Source of the DNA: Bin52 sp965243345
Lineage (GTDB): Bacteria > Pseudomonadota > Alphaproteobacteria > Thalassobaculales > Thalassobaculaceae
Direction: 5' to 3'
Length of the DNA stretch: 64,000 bases
Assembly: GCA_965243345.1 (NCBI GenBank)
Contig: CBDEUR010000003.1
Location: forward strand, 1,736,001 to 1,800,000
The translations under genes were made by a program, and so were the position numbers. The notes under the pieces are model-generated. The model did not search any database. It was not told the origin of the DNA and worked only from the letters and a program-made list of their open reading frames with translations. The first letter of the stretch is position 1, and the number at the start of each line of letters is the position of its first letter. Shown in pieces: positions 8,702 through 17,825 of this stretch.

Positions 8702-9969
8702 CATCCCGGGGCCTGTGCCGCGACTGTTTCGCATGGTCGCACGGTACCGATGCGTGTCCGGACTGCGGGTCGCCGCGGATGATCCGGCACCGGGAACTCC
8801 CGGAGCTCTCCATCGCTCACCTCGACTGCGACGCCTTCTACGCCAGTGTCGAGAAACGTGACAATCCGGAGCTGGTTGCCCGGCCGGTCATCGTCGGCGG
8901 CAGCACCCGCGGGGTGGTGTCCACCGCGTGTTACCTCGCCCGGATCCGCGGCGTGCACTCGGCGATGCCGATGGCACGGGCACTCGCCGCCTGTCCGGAC
9001 GCGGTGGTCCTGCGACCGGACATGGAACGCTATGGCGCGGTCGGGCGACAGATCCGGGAGATCATGCGCGAGACCGCGCCCCTGGTCGAACCGCTGTCGA
9101 TCGACGAGGCGTTCCTCGACCTGGGCGGGACCGAGCTGCTGCACCGCAGCTCTCCCGCAGAAACCCTGGCCCGGCTGGCAGCACGCATCGAGAGCGAGAT
9201 CGGCGTCAGCGTCTCGATCGGTCTCAGCTGCAACAAGTTCCTTGCCAAGGTGGCATCCGACCTCGACAAGCCGCGGGGCATGAGTGTCATAGGGCGGTCC
9301 GAGGCTCCCGCCAGGCTGGCGCCGATGCCGGTCTCGGTGATCTGGGGTGTCGGCCGGCAGCTTGACCGCGCGTTGCGCCGGTCCGGGATTTCGACCGTGG
9401 GTGACCTGCAGAAGGTTCCGGAGGCCGAACTGGTCCGCCGCTACGGAGCCATCGGCTCCCGGCTTGCCGCCTGTGCGTGGGGCCGCGACGACCGGACGGT
9501 CGATCCTTCCCGCGAGAGCATCAGCATCTCCAGCGAAACCACCTTCGAGACCGACCTGCGCGAGCCGGAGCTGCTGGTTCCCGTTCTCTGGTCACAGTGC
9601 GAGACCGTCTCCCGGCGCCTGAAGGAGGCGTCCAGGGCCGGCCGGGTGGTGATGCTCAAGCTGCGGACCTCGACTTTCCGCACCATTTCGCGCCGCACCA
9701 CCCTCACCTCTCCCACCCAGCTGGCTGACACGCTGTTCAGGGCCGCCCGGCCCCTGCTCGAACGCGAGACGGACGGACGGAGTTTCCGGCTGCTCGGTGT
9801 CGGCGTCACCGGACTCGCCGACGAGGATGAAGCGGACCTTCCGGACCTGGCCGACCCGTCGGGACAGCGGCGCAAGCGTGCGGAACAGGCCATGGACGCG
9901 GTTCGCACCCAACAGGGGCCCGCGGCCATCATCAAGGGACGCAGCCTGTCGAGGAACGACCGGCAGTAG
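8698..9969 (+). CDS. dinB: DNA polymerase IV with N-terminal zinc-ribbon-like extension
   Basis: This 423-residue Y-family polymerase performs error-prone lesion bypass. Catalytic carboxylates are visible in HLDCDAFYASV and LSIDEAFLDLGG, and the fingers/thumb region is complete through the little-finger domain. Residues 1-25 carry two cysteine pairs (CRDC and CPDC) ahead of the polymerase start, a zinc-ribbon-like extension seen in some alphaproteobacterial DinB proteins. The ATG at 8698 overlaps the ROK kinase stop by four bases. A minus-strand envelope-protein gene converges on it and ends at 9986. Confidence 0.92.
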   Translation: MTSRGLCRDCFAWSHGTDACPDCGSPRMIRHRELPELSIAHLDCDAFYASVEKRDNPELVARPVIVGGSTRGVVSTACYLARIRGVHSAMPMARALAACPDAVVLRPDMERYGAVGRQIREIMRETAPLVEPLSIDEAFLDLGGTELLHRSSPAETLARLAARIESEIGVSVSIGLSCNKFLAKVASDLDKPRGMSVIGRSEAPARLAPMPVSVIWGVGRQLDRALRRSGISTVGDLQKVPEAELVRRYGAIGSRLAACAWGRDDRTVDPSRESISISSETTFETDLREPELLVPVLWSQCETVSRRLKEASRAGRVVMLKLRTSTFRTISRRTTLTSPTQLADTLFRAARPLLERETDGRSFRLLGVGVTGLADEDEADLPDLADPSGQRRKRAEQAMDAVRTQQGPAAIIKGRSLSRNDRQ

Positions 9970-9985
9970 CTCCAGGGACAGGTGC

Positions 9986-10834
9986 TCAGGGGCAGTCGGG
10001 CTGCCCGTTCAGGCTGACCTCCTCGAGCCCGAGATCGATATCCAGGGCATCGTAGTGCAGCGTCAACGAGGAGACGGCCCCGCTCTCGTGCAGGTGCATG
10101 CTCACCTCGTAGTCGGGCGCGTCGACCCGGGAATCCGGGCTGAAGTAGCCGAGGTGAACCGGCCATGACGTGCCCGAGAACAGGATTTCCGCGACCGTCG
10201 CATCCAGGCCTTCCGGAGTGTTCCACCCCGTTTTCCCGTTTCCGATCACGGCCGTGACCAGGACGTCACCCTCCATGTGGTCGGAACCGGAGAATTCGCG
10301 GGCGGCGAACACGCGCGTGGCGCGTCGCGCCTCCTCGAGCAGTTTCCTGCTGTGCGCAACCGGAAAGAGGGTCTGCTCCGACAGCACCACGGGAATGTCG
10401 TGGCCGTCGTAGGTGGCCACAAGCCGGCCGTCGCGCCGCTCGACCCTGCCGCCATGGGACTCGGTGACGGCCTCGCGGTCCCCGCCCCACGTCCTTTCGC
10501 TGGCAAACCTGAGCCAGGTGCCGTCCTTTCCCTCCCGCGCGGTATGGCTGAGGATGGTGGGTGTTCCCTGGCCGAGCGCGTTCACGAACCCGATGACGGT
10601 CTCCTGGCTGAGGTGCCAGGCCTCGCAGTCCTCGACCAGACTGATCTTCAGCCCCCCGGAGAAATCGAAGACCGAGCTGTCGAGGTCGATCCGGGAGAGC
10701 GACATCGAATAGGTCGCCGAGTGGGGTACGATCCTGACAGCGTCATGACTGTCGTCGACCGCCCGGGCCGGGTCCGTTGCCACCATGACCAGGGCGGCGG
10801 CAAGCACCGCGACGCGCAGAGTCCTCCCCGACAT
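9986..10834 (-). CDS. eipB: EipB / DUF1849 family periplasmic cell-envelope protein
   Basis: This 282-residue secreted protein has a signal peptide of about 25 residues ending ATDPARA. The mature part starts VRIVPHSATYSMSLSRID, the family opening (PH-A-Y--L). Two cysteines, at about residues 70 (VEDCEAW) and 281 (QPDC), fit the conserved disulfide pair described for EipB of Brucella, a periplasmic beta-spiral protein needed for envelope integrity. The frame stays open far upstream, but the ATG at 10834 starts a proper signal sequence. The protein converges on dinB and diverges from the TRAP genes. Confidence 0.85.
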   Translation of the reverse strand: MSGRTLRVAVLAAALVMVATDPARAVDDSHDAVRIVPHSATYSMSLSRIDLDSSVFDFSGGLKISLVEDCEAWHLSQETVIGFVNALGQGTPTILSHTAREGKDGTWLRFASERTWGGDREAVTESHGGRVERRDGRLVATYDGHDIPVVLSEQTLFPVAHSRKLLEEARRATRVFAAREFSGSDHMEGDVLVTAVIGNGKTGWNTPEGLDATVAEILFSGTSWPVHLGYFSPDSRVDAPDYEVSMHLHESGAVSSLTLHYDALDIDLGLEEVSLNGQPDCP

Positions 10835-11026
10835 GACGGCACCTTCCCTAGAACCGGCAAACGCGGCAACTATGAGCCCCCGACGCGGCAGCGACAATGA
10901 TTCCGCTCCCCGGCGGGGGCACGGCGATCGACCATGCATGCGCTGCGCTCGCACCCGGCACTTGTCATTGTGCTCCGGATCGGACAGCGTTGTCAGCTCC
11001 GGCCCCTTGAACGATACAGGGTGGAC

Positions 11027-11587
11027 ATGACGGCTACGGCACTGCTCGGGCACCTGGAGACCGGGATCGCCCTCTTCAACGACCGGGTACTGGTCGTCTT
11101 CAAGTGGCTCGCGATCGCCCTGCTGGTCAGCATGCTGGCCATCGTCGATATCGCTGTCTTCATGCGCTACGTCATGAACGATGCCCTCTCCTGGTCCGAG
11201 GAGATCGCCAAGTTCGTCATGGTCTGGCTGACCTTCGTGGTCGCGCCACTGGGCCTTCGAACCGGCGCGCATGTCGGCATCGGTGTCCTCATCGGCAATC
11301 TGGGCGGGCGCAGCCGCCAGCTGCTGCTGATGATGATCTTCCTGGGCATCATCAGCCTGATGATCACGATCATGAAGGAGGGTTCCTTCATGGCCTGGAA
11401 TGCCCGCATCCAGCGGGCGTCGACCATCGACCTCTCGATCCTCTACGTCTACATCTGCATGCCGATCGGCGCCTTCATGGTCGCAACGGTGTCGCTCGAA
11501 TTCCTGCTGAATGCCATACGCGGTGTCATCGACCCCTCCCAGGCCCGCCCCGGGGGTCCGGGTGACGTCACCCAGGCCAACGATTGA
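11027..11587 (+). CDS. dctQ: TRAP transporter small permease subunit (DctQ family)
   Basis: This 186-residue protein has four hydrophobic segments, the DctQ topology. The family signature NDALSWSEEIAKFVMVWLTF lies between the first two spans, followed by GAHVGIGVL. It partners with the large permease DctM to form the membrane unit of a sodium-driven, binding-protein-dependent carboxylate transporter. I prefer the ATG at 11027; the frame is open upstream, but nothing there looks membrane-related, and an in-frame GTG at 11021 is also possible. dctM follows 12 bp later. Confidence 0.88.
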   Translation: MTATALLGHLETGIALFNDRVLVVFKWLAIALLVSMLAIVDIAVFMRYVMNDALSWSEEIAKFVMVWLTFVVAPLGLRTGAHVGIGVLIGNLGGRSRQLLLMMIFLGIISLMITIMKEGSFMAWNARIQRASTIDLSILYVYICMPIGAFMVATVSLEFLLNAIRGVIDPSQARPGGPGDVTQAND

Positions 11588-11599
11588 CGGTGCACGCTC

Positions 11600-12928
11600 G
11601 TGACAATCACCTTCTTCTGGATCTTCCTCCTGGTCATGGTGATCGGCATGCCGATCGTGTTCGCGCTCGGCTTCGCCCCCATGGTCGGTTTCCTGCTGGC
11701 CGAGAAACCGATCTTCCTGAAGATGCTGGTCCAGCGAACCTTTGCCGGTATTCACCAGTTCCCGCTGCTCGCCATTCCGTTCTTCATCCTGACCGGCGAG
11801 ATCATGAACCGGGCCGGGATCACCATCAGCCTCGTGAACTTCGCCAACACCCTGGTCGGTCACCTGAGAGGCGGACTTGCGCACGTCAACATCGTGACCA
11901 GCATGCTGTTTGCGGGCATCAGCGGTTCGGCGGTCGCCGATACCTCCGCGGTCGGCTCGATCCTGATCCCCGCGATGGAACGCGACGGCTACAGCCGCAA
12001 GTTCGCCGCCGCGGTCACCGCGGCCTCCTCCGTCATCGGCCCGATCATCCCGCCCAGCCTCATCATGGTGGTGTATGCCTTCATCATGAACGTGTCGGTG
12101 GCGGGACTGTTCGCGGCCGGCCTCATTCCGGGCCTGATGGTCGGGGCCCTGCTGATGGTCGTCACCGCACTCATCTCAAAGCGCCGCAACTATCCAAAGG
12201 CAAGTGAACGGGCCAGCCTGAAGCAGGTCGGTCGTGCCGCATGGGGGGCGACCCTGCCGCTGCTTACGCCCGTGATCATTCTCGGAGGCATTCTCGGAGG
12301 CATCTTCACCCCGACCGAATCCGCCGCGGTCGCGGCTCTCTATGCCCTGCTCATCAGCCTGTTCGTGCTGCGCTCGCTGAGCCTGAAGGACCTTCCGTCG
12401 ATTTTCCTCAATTCGGCGATCACCTCGGGCGCAATTCTCCTGATCGTGGGTACCGCGACCGCCTTTGCCGCAATCGCCAGCCTCTCCCAGGTTCCCGCGG
12501 CCCTGTCGTCGCTGCTGTTCTCGATCTCCAGGGACCCGCTCCTGATCCTGTTCCTGATCAACGTGCTGCTGCTGATCGTCGGCATGTTCCTGGATGCGGG
12601 TCCGGCGATTCTCATCCTCGGCCCGATCCTCGCCCCGACGATGATCGCACTCGGGATCGACCCGCTGCACTTCGCGGTGGTGATGTGCATCAACCTGACG
12701 ATCGGCCTTGCCACGCCACCCATGGGCCTGATCCTGTTCGTCGCCTCCAGCATCTCCAGGCTGCGCGTCGAGGTGATCGCGCTCGAGATGCTGCCGCTGC
12801 TGGCGGTCGAGATCCTGGCGATCTTCATCGTCACCTATTTCCCGTTCATCTCGATGACGCTGCCCTACGCGCTCGGTTACACGGCGATCGAGCCGGGCCT
12901 GTTCCTGATCTCGCCCGGACCGTCATGA
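11600..12928 (+). CDS. dctM: TRAP transporter large permease subunit (DctM family)
   Basis: This 442-residue integral membrane protein has the DctM layout of about twelve hydrophobic segments. Family stretches include MLFAGISGSAVADTSAVGSI, FAAAVTAASSVIGPIIPPS, PTESAAVAALYALL and INLTIGLATPPMGL. It forms the translocation channel with DctQ. The start is GTG at 11600, with a fairly weak ribosome site. An unrelated quinone oxidoreductase gene lies between this subunit and the binding protein. Confidence 0.93.
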   Translation: MTITFFWIFLLVMVIGMPIVFALGFAPMVGFLLAEKPIFLKMLVQRTFAGIHQFPLLAIPFFILTGEIMNRAGITISLVNFANTLVGHLRGGLAHVNIVTSMLFAGISGSAVADTSAVGSILIPAMERDGYSRKFAAAVTAASSVIGPIIPPSLIMVVYAFIMNVSVAGLFAAGLIPGLMVGALLMVVTALISKRRNYPKASERASLKQVGRAAWGATLPLLTPVIILGGILGGIFTPTESAAVAALYALLISLFVLRSLSLKDLPSIFLNSAITSGAILLIVGTATAFAAIASLSQVPAALSSLLFSISRDPLLILFLINVLLLIVGMFLDAGPAILILGPILAPTMIALGIDPLHFAVVMCINLTIGLATPPMGLILFVASSISRLRVEVIALEMLPLLAVEILAIFIVTYFPFISMTLPYALGYTAIEPGLFLISPGPS

Positions 12929-13042
12929 CGCGGGCGCGGCCCGCCGGAACCGGACAGCCGGCGGCCGGCCATCCGCCCGCGGGACCGGGGCGCGCCGGAG
13001 CCTGCGGGTCGAACACGATCGGCCGGTAACGGGAGCACCTTG

Positions 13043-14035
13043 ATGTCCACGATGGCGCAGGTGATACACCGGCTCGGTCCGCCCGACGTGATGGAATGGC
13101 AGGAGTGGCCGGTGCCCGATCCCGGTCCGGGTGAGGTGCGCCTGCGCCATACCGCAATCGGCGTGAACTTCGCGGATACCTATCACCGCGGCGGCGTCCC
13201 GCATCCCTGGCCGGTTCCCGAGCCGCCCGTGGTCATCGGTTTCGAGGGTGTCGGCGTCGTCGAGGAGGTCGGGGACGGGGTGCACGGCTTCCGGACCGGC
13301 GACCGTGTCGCCTACGGGATCCCGCCGCTCGGCAGCTACGCCGAGGCCCGAACCTACCCCGCCTCGAGCCTGCTCCACCTGCCCGAGGGACTCGACGACC
13401 GGGTGGTCGCGGCCCTGCTGATGAAGGGCATGACGGCGCAGTACCTGCTGCACCGGACCTATGCCGTGCAACCCGGCGACACCGTTCTGGTCCATGCGGC
13501 GGCGGGCGGCATGGGCCTGATCCTGTGCCAGTGGGCGCAGGCGCTCGGCGCCACCGTGGTGGGCACCGTCTCGACGGCGGAAAAGGCCGAGGCGGCCCGC
13601 GCGGCCGGGTGCGATCATCCGGTGGTCCGCGGCGAACAGGACTTCGTCTCGGTCGTGCGTGATGTCACCGACGGCGAGGGGTGCGCCGTGGTCTACGAGT
13701 CGATCGGCAGGGACACGCTGCAGCGTTCGCTCGACGCGCTGCGCCCGATGGGCGTGTGCGCCGCCTACGGCCATGTCTCCGGTCCGCCCGATCCCGTCGA
13801 CATCATCACCGATCTCGGACGCCGCGGTTCGCTGTTCATCACCCGGCCGGCGATCATGCACTACGTCGCCAGGCGCGAGGATCTGGAACGCACCGCCCGC
13901 TCCCTGTTCGAGGCGATCGGAAGCGGGATCCTCGACGCCAATCTCAACTACGAATACCCGCTCAGGGACGCGGCGCGGGCGCACGCGGCCATCGAGTCGG
14001 GCACCACCCTCGGCGCAACCGTGCTGATCCCCTGA
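13043..14035 (+). CDS. Quinone oxidoreductase, zinc-independent MDR family
   Basis: This 330-residue protein is a zinc-free medium-chain dehydrogenase of the NADPH:quinone reductase (QorA/zeta-crystallin) type. The N-terminal GroES-like part contains RHTAIGVNFADTYHRGG, the quinone reductase signature. The nucleotide-binding part has VLVHAAAGGMGLILCQWAQALGA. The zinc-ligand cysteines of alcohol dehydrogenases are absent. The ATG at 13043 fits best; an alternative TTG is one codon upstream. It sits inside a TRAP transporter locus, between dctM and dctP, so it may act on the imported compound, but no substrate can be named. Confidence 0.88.
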   Translation: MSTMAQVIHRLGPPDVMEWQEWPVPDPGPGEVRLRHTAIGVNFADTYHRGGVPHPWPVPEPPVVIGFEGVGVVEEVGDGVHGFRTGDRVAYGIPPLGSYAEARTYPASSLLHLPEGLDDRVVAALLMKGMTAQYLLHRTYAVQPGDTVLVHAAAGGMGLILCQWAQALGATVVGTVSTAEKAEAARAAGCDHPVVRGEQDFVSVVRDVTDGEGCAVVYESIGRDTLQRSLDALRPMGVCAAYGHVSGPPDPVDIITDLGRRGSLFITRPAIMHYVARREDLERTARSLFEAIGSGILDANLNYEYPLRDAARAHAAIESGTTLGATVLIP

Positions 14036-14177
14036 CCGATTCGAAGACGGGGCCCGATCCCTGTCGCCGGTTGCGGCGGACAGGTTCGGAACACCGTTTG
14101 CACAATGGCATTGCTTGCAGCGGGCCGGGGATGCAACCATCCCGCGAACTCTGGAACAGCGGAGGAGGAACAAGGAA

Positions 14178-15230
14178 ATGATACGACATACCCTCATGCG
14201 CGCCGCGCTTGTCGGTCTGGCACTGTCGCTTGGCACTGCCGGAGCCGCTTTCGCGGCCGACTACACGATCAAGATCTGCCACATCGGCTCGACGGATGAC
14301 GAGGACCACAAGGGCTCGCTGGTGTTCGAGAACTTCGTGGAAGCCCAGACCAACGGACGGGTCGAGGTCGAGATCTACCCGGCCGGCCAGCTGTGCGGCA
14401 ATTTCCGCCAGTGCCTGGAATCGGTTCAGCTCGGAACCTGCGAGATCACCGGTACGACCGTGGGCGGCATCGCCAACATCTTCCCCGAGATCCAGGTCAC
14501 CGACCTGCCCTACATGTTCCCCAATGACCGTGTTGCCGAAAAGGTCATGAAGAGCCCGTTCATGGACGAGGTGCGCAAGGCGGTCCTCTCGAAGACCGGC
14601 ACGCTGCGGCTCATGGGGCTGAACAATACCGGTGGGTGGCGCGACTTCTTCACGAAGGACGTCTCCATCAGGACACCGGCGGATCTCGAGGGCGTGAAGA
14701 TGCGCACCATCGAGTCACCGCTGCAGGTCGAGATGGTCAACCTGCTTGGTGGCAACCCCACCCCGATCCCGTGGCAGGAGCTCTACACCTCCCTCGCCAC
14801 GGGAGTGGTGATCGGAACCAAGAACGGCATCACCGACATCGTGAACATGAAGTTCCACGAGTTCCTGAACCGGGTGACGCTTGATCACCATGCATACATG
14901 TTCCTGTTCTGGTGGATGAACAACGACTTCCTGCAGGGACTGCCTGATGATCTGAAGGGCGTGGTCGCGTCGGGCTTCCATCACATGACCGCGATGGCCT
15001 CCGACGATCCCAAGTTCACCGCCCTTGCCGCCTACGCGGCATTCAAGGAAAAGGGCGGGGAGGTCTATGTCCCGAGTCCCGAGGAAAAGGCGCAGTTCGT
15101 GGAGGCCGTCCAGCCTCTCAAGGACTGGTACGTCGAGAAGTTCGGTGACAAGTGGCTGAAGCTGCTCGAGGAGTCGATTGCCACCGCGGAGATGGAAATC
15201 GCCGAGGAAGACCGCAAGCTGCTCGAGTAA
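14178..15230 (+). CDS. dctP: TRAP transporter periplasmic solute-binding protein (DctP family)
   Basis: This 350-residue protein has a cleavable signal peptide (LALSLGTAGAAFA, about residues 15-27) and a mature DctP domain. Family features include PAGQLCGNFRQCLESVQLGTCEITGTT and a RTPADLEGVKMRTIESP segment, where the Arg normally clamps a substrate carboxylate. The ATG at 14178 follows a strong GGAGGA ribosome site. It delivers the ligand to the DctQM permease encoded upstream. The predicted ligand is an organic acid; its identity is unknown. Confidence 0.93.
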   Translation: MIRHTLMRAALVGLALSLGTAGAAFAADYTIKICHIGSTDDEDHKGSLVFENFVEAQTNGRVEVEIYPAGQLCGNFRQCLESVQLGTCEITGTTVGGIANIFPEIQVTDLPYMFPNDRVAEKVMKSPFMDEVRKAVLSKTGTLRLMGLNNTGGWRDFFTKDVSIRTPADLEGVKMRTIESPLQVEMVNLLGGNPTPIPWQELYTSLATGVVIGTKNGITDIVNMKFHEFLNRVTLDHHAYMFLFWWMNNDFLQGLPDDLKGVVASGFHHMTAMASDDPKFTALAAYAAFKEKGGEVYVPSPEEKAQFVEAVQPLKDWYVEKFGDKWLKLLEESIATAEMEIAEEDRKLLE

Positions 15231-15240
15231 TCGTACCGGC

Positions 15241-15268
15241 ACCGGCTCCGGCACCAGCCGGAGCCGGT
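15241..15268 (+). terminator. Perfect hairpin between dctP and ridA
   Basis: An 11-bp perfect inverted repeat (15241-15251 and 15258-15268) with a 6-nt loop starts ten bases after the dctP stop. It is fully GC-rich but is not followed by a T run, so it could be a factor-assisted terminator, an mRNA-stabilising 3' end, or a filter lowering ridA expression. Confidence 0.5.
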
Positions 15269-15325
15269 CCGTTCCGGCAGGCGTGCGCGCCTGCCGCAGT
15301 CAGGGACAGACCAGGGACCCCAGTC

Positions 15326-15712
15326 ATGCTTGAAAGACGCAACCCGGATACCGTCCATGCCCCCAGGGGCTACTCGCACTCGGTCCAGGTACCGGCCGGC
15401 GCCACATGGATCCACATCTCCGGCCAGATCGGCCTGCGCCCTGACGGAACCATGGTCGAGGACGCACACGGTCAGATCGACCAGACCTGGGACAACCTTG
15501 CCGCCCAGCTCGACGCGGCCGGCGCCACCCGCGACGACATCGTCAAGATCACGGTTTTCCTGACGCGGCGCGAGGATGTCGACTACTACCGGGCAACACG
15601 CCAGCGGTTTTTCGGGGACAGCGTTCCGGCGTCAACCCTGCTGTTCGTCGCCGGCCTGGCGGATCCGGCCCTGGTGGTCGAGATCGAGGCCGTCTGTATC
15701 AGGACCGGCTGA
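15326..15712 (+). CDS. RidA/YjgF family enamine/imine deaminase-like protein
   Basis: This 128-residue protein belongs to the RidA (YjgF/YER057c/UK114) family of small trimeric proteins, many of which hydrolyse reactive enamine/imine intermediates. The family core is present: ISGQIGLRPDGTM, QIDQTWDNLAAQLDAAG, DDIVKITVFLT, PASTLLFVAGLADPALVVEIEAV. The Arg of the usual C-terminal R-x-x-VEIEA signature is not at its normal place; the segment reads DPALVVEIEAVCIR. It lies downstream of the TRAP genes and probably serves the same pathway. It ends overlapping the convergent lipoprotein gene by 14 bp. Confidence 0.88.
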   Translation: MLERRNPDTVHAPRGYSHSVQVPAGATWIHISGQIGLRPDGTMVEDAHGQIDQTWDNLAAQLDAAGATRDDIVKITVFLTRREDVDYYRATRQRFFGDSVPASTLLFVAGLADPALVVEIEAVCIRTG

Positions 15713-16520
15713 GGACACGCGGCACCGCAACCCGGTCGGCTGCCAGTGACGGCGGACCGGACTCCCGGTTCTGCATGACCGCCGCCTGCTGGCGCGCAAG
15801 CGCCGGCAACGGAATGTCGACAAGTCCCGCATCGCCATTCCAGGCCGCGGGGATGTGCTTGAACGGCGAGGAGCGCGGCAGCACCTGGGGCCCGGTCTCG
15901 GCCTCGGCCACCAGCGTGGCCCGGCCGTCGGCACGCAGTCCGGAGGGCACCAGCTTCGGAACCACCGGCGAGGCATCGCCCGCGGTTCCGGCTCCTGTCG
16001 CCGCACCGACGTCAGCGGTTTCCCGGTCGGTGTCAACCGGGGTCGCGCCCGCGACCTGGATCGCGCCGAAGGGAAGCGAGTGGGTCTCGACCGTGTTCGT
16101 GGCGATCCCGCTCGCGGAAGCAAACCGCCTCGATGTACCGGCGCCAATCCCGGACGGACCGTTCACGCCGCCGATCTCCAGTGCCAGCGTCCGGACCTTC
16201 TCTTCGGCAACCTGCTGCCCCTCCGTCACGTCGGGCCCGCCATCGGCATGATCTCCCGGAAATGACGTCGGATAGGTCACCGCGATCTGGATATCGGCTT
16301 CGGTGTATTCGCGGCAGATCGGATTGAGAAAAAGCAGCCTGTGCAGCGCGCAGTTCTTCCCGTTTGCGGCTGACACGATGTGGTCCGACGTGCTCTTGCC
16401 GGTGGTCAGGACCGAGAATCCGGACACTCCGAGCGACGCGGCCGACATGACCGGGGGAAGGAACGGAAGGCACCCCGCAAGCATCGTGCACAGCCCCACG
16501 CTCACGGCCACACGCATCAT
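15699..16520 (-). CDS. Putative outer-membrane or periplasmic lipoprotein of unknown function
   Basis: This 273-residue protein starts with a short lipoprotein signal whose lipobox is LAGC at about residues 14-17. A compact module follows (SVLTTGKSTSDHIVSAANGK, then NCALHRLL and an IC pair). It resembles a small domain of alphaproteobacterial envelope proteins, which I recognise only loosely. The remaining two thirds are rich in Ala, Pro, Gly and Thr and look unstructured. Tandem ATGs at 16520 and 16517 follow a GAGAGGGG stretch. The end overlaps ridA in convergent orientation. No function can be given. Confidence 0.6.
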   Translation of the reverse strand: MMRVAVSVGLCTMLAGCLPFLPPVMSAASLGVSGFSVLTTGKSTSDHIVSAANGKNCALHRLLFLNPICREYTEADIQIAVTYPTSFPGDHADGGPDVTEGQQVAEEKVRTLALEIGGVNGPSGIGAGTSRRFASASGIATNTVETHSLPFGAIQVAGATPVDTDRETADVGAATGAGTAGDASPVVPKLVPSGLRADGRATLVAEAETGPQVLPRSSPFKHIPAAWNGDAGLVDIPLPALARQQAAVMQNRESGPPSLAADRVAVPRVLSRS

Positions 16521-16676
16521 GACCACCCCTCTCCCTGACCGGGTAATGCCGACTCCCGGATTCACCCATTCAACAGCTTAGGCGGACTACTTTATCCGAT
16601 AACTGAGATCACTGCAAGAACATGTTGAACCGACGATACTCTTGAGGGTTGTCGACCCCCGATGTATAGCTCGGCC
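16521..16676. promoter_or_regulatory. AT-richer divergent promoter region
   Basis: This 156-bp gap separates the divergent lipoprotein and rnd genes. Its middle (about 16570-16650) is clearly more AT-rich than its surroundings, as expected for promoters on both strands. No specific operator can be named. Confidence 0.4.
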
Positions 16677-17825
16677 ATGACACTTGTATCCGATTCACGG
16701 GCGATCGCGGAACTCTGCCGCCGCCTGGCCGAAGAGCCATACGTGTGCGTCGATACCGAGTTCATGCGGGAACGAACCTACTATTCCCGGCTCTGTCTGG
16801 TCCAGCTTGCAGGCGCGCGCGACGCGGTGGCGATCGACGCGCTGGCGCCGGATATCGACCTCGCGCCGGTGTTCGATCTCATGAACGACCCCGGCGTGAT
16901 CAAGGTCCTGCACGCCTGCCGGCAGGATCTCGAGATCTTCCACGACCGGACCGGTGCGGTTCCCGCCCCGGTGTTCGATACCCAGGTTGCGGCCATGGTC
17001 TGCGGCTTCGGCGAGTCGGTGAGCTACGACGCGCTCGTTCACAACCTGACGGACACCCGCATCGACAAGGGCTCCCGCTACACCGACTGGGCCCGCAGGC
17101 CCCTGTCGGACGCGCAGCTTGCCTACGCGATTTCCGACGTGACCGGCCTGCGCCAGGTCTACGAAATCCTGCAGGAGCGGTTGCGGACCAGCGGGCGCGC
17201 CGACTGGCTCGATGAGGAACTCGCCGGTGTCACCGATCCCGGGACCTACGCCATCGACCCCCGGGAGTACTGGCGCCGGATCAAGGTCAGGAACAGGTCG
17301 CCCCGGTTCCTGGCACTGGTGCGGGAGCTGGCGGCCTGGCGCGAAGGCGAGGCGCGGCGACGGGACCGGCCGCGGGCCTGGATCATGCGCGACGACGTGC
17401 TGCTGGCGATTGCCACCCGCGCACCCCGGACGGTCGAACAACTCGCCGGCGTGCGCAACGTATCCGAACGTGTTGCGTCGGGACGCAACGGACGCGACCT
17501 GCTGGATGCGGTCGCCCGCGCACGGGCACTGCCGGACCACGCCTGTCCGCAACTGCCCGCTCCTCCCGCCACGTCCTCGCGCACGCCGATCGTCGACCTG
17601 CTCCGGGTCCTGCTGAAGCTGAAGTCGGAGCAGCATTCGGTGGCGGCACGGCTGATCGCAACCAGTGCCGATCTCGACGCGATCGCCGAACACGACGACG
17701 CGGCCGACACGCCCGCGCTCAGGGGATGGCGCGCACGGATCTTCGGCGACGACGCGCTCGCGGTCCGCAACGGCGAGCTGGCACTGCGCGCCCGTGGCGA
17801 CCGGGTGGAGCTGGTCAGGCCGTGA
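16677..17825 (+). CDS. rnd: Ribonuclease D
   Basis: This 382-residue 3'-5' exoribonuclease trims stable RNA, including tRNA 3' ends. The DEDDy exonuclease core is visible: CVDTEFMRERTYY (motif I), HACRQDLEIF (motif II) and YAISDVTGLRQVYEIL (motif III with Tyr and Asp). An HRDC domain follows in the middle and C-terminal third. I chose the ATG at 16677, five codons inside the longest frame, since homology starts with TLVSDS. It ends overlapping the convergent exopolyphosphatase gene by 11 bp. Confidence 0.93.
   Translation: MTLVSDSRAIAELCRRLAEEPYVCVDTEFMRERTYYSRLCLVQLAGARDAVAIDALAPDIDLAPVFDLMNDPGVIKVLHACRQDLEIFHDRTGAVPAPVFDTQVAAMVCGFGESVSYDALVHNLTDTRIDKGSRYTDWARRPLSDAQLAYAISDVTGLRQVYEILQERLRTSGRADWLDEELAGVTDPGTYAIDPREYWRRIKVRNRSPRFLALVRELAAWREGEARRRDRPRAWIMRDDVLLAIATRAPRTVEQLAGVRNVSERVASGRNGRDLLDAVARARALPDHACPQLPAPPATSSRTPIVDLLRVLLKLKSEQHSVAARLIATSADLDAIAEHDDAADTPALRGWRARIFGDDALAVRNGELALRARGDRVELVRP

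Noticed and set aside
10835..11884. Upstream extension of the eipB frame over the TRAP genes
   Set aside because: It is antisense to dctQ/dctM and would bury the signal peptide that begins at 10834.
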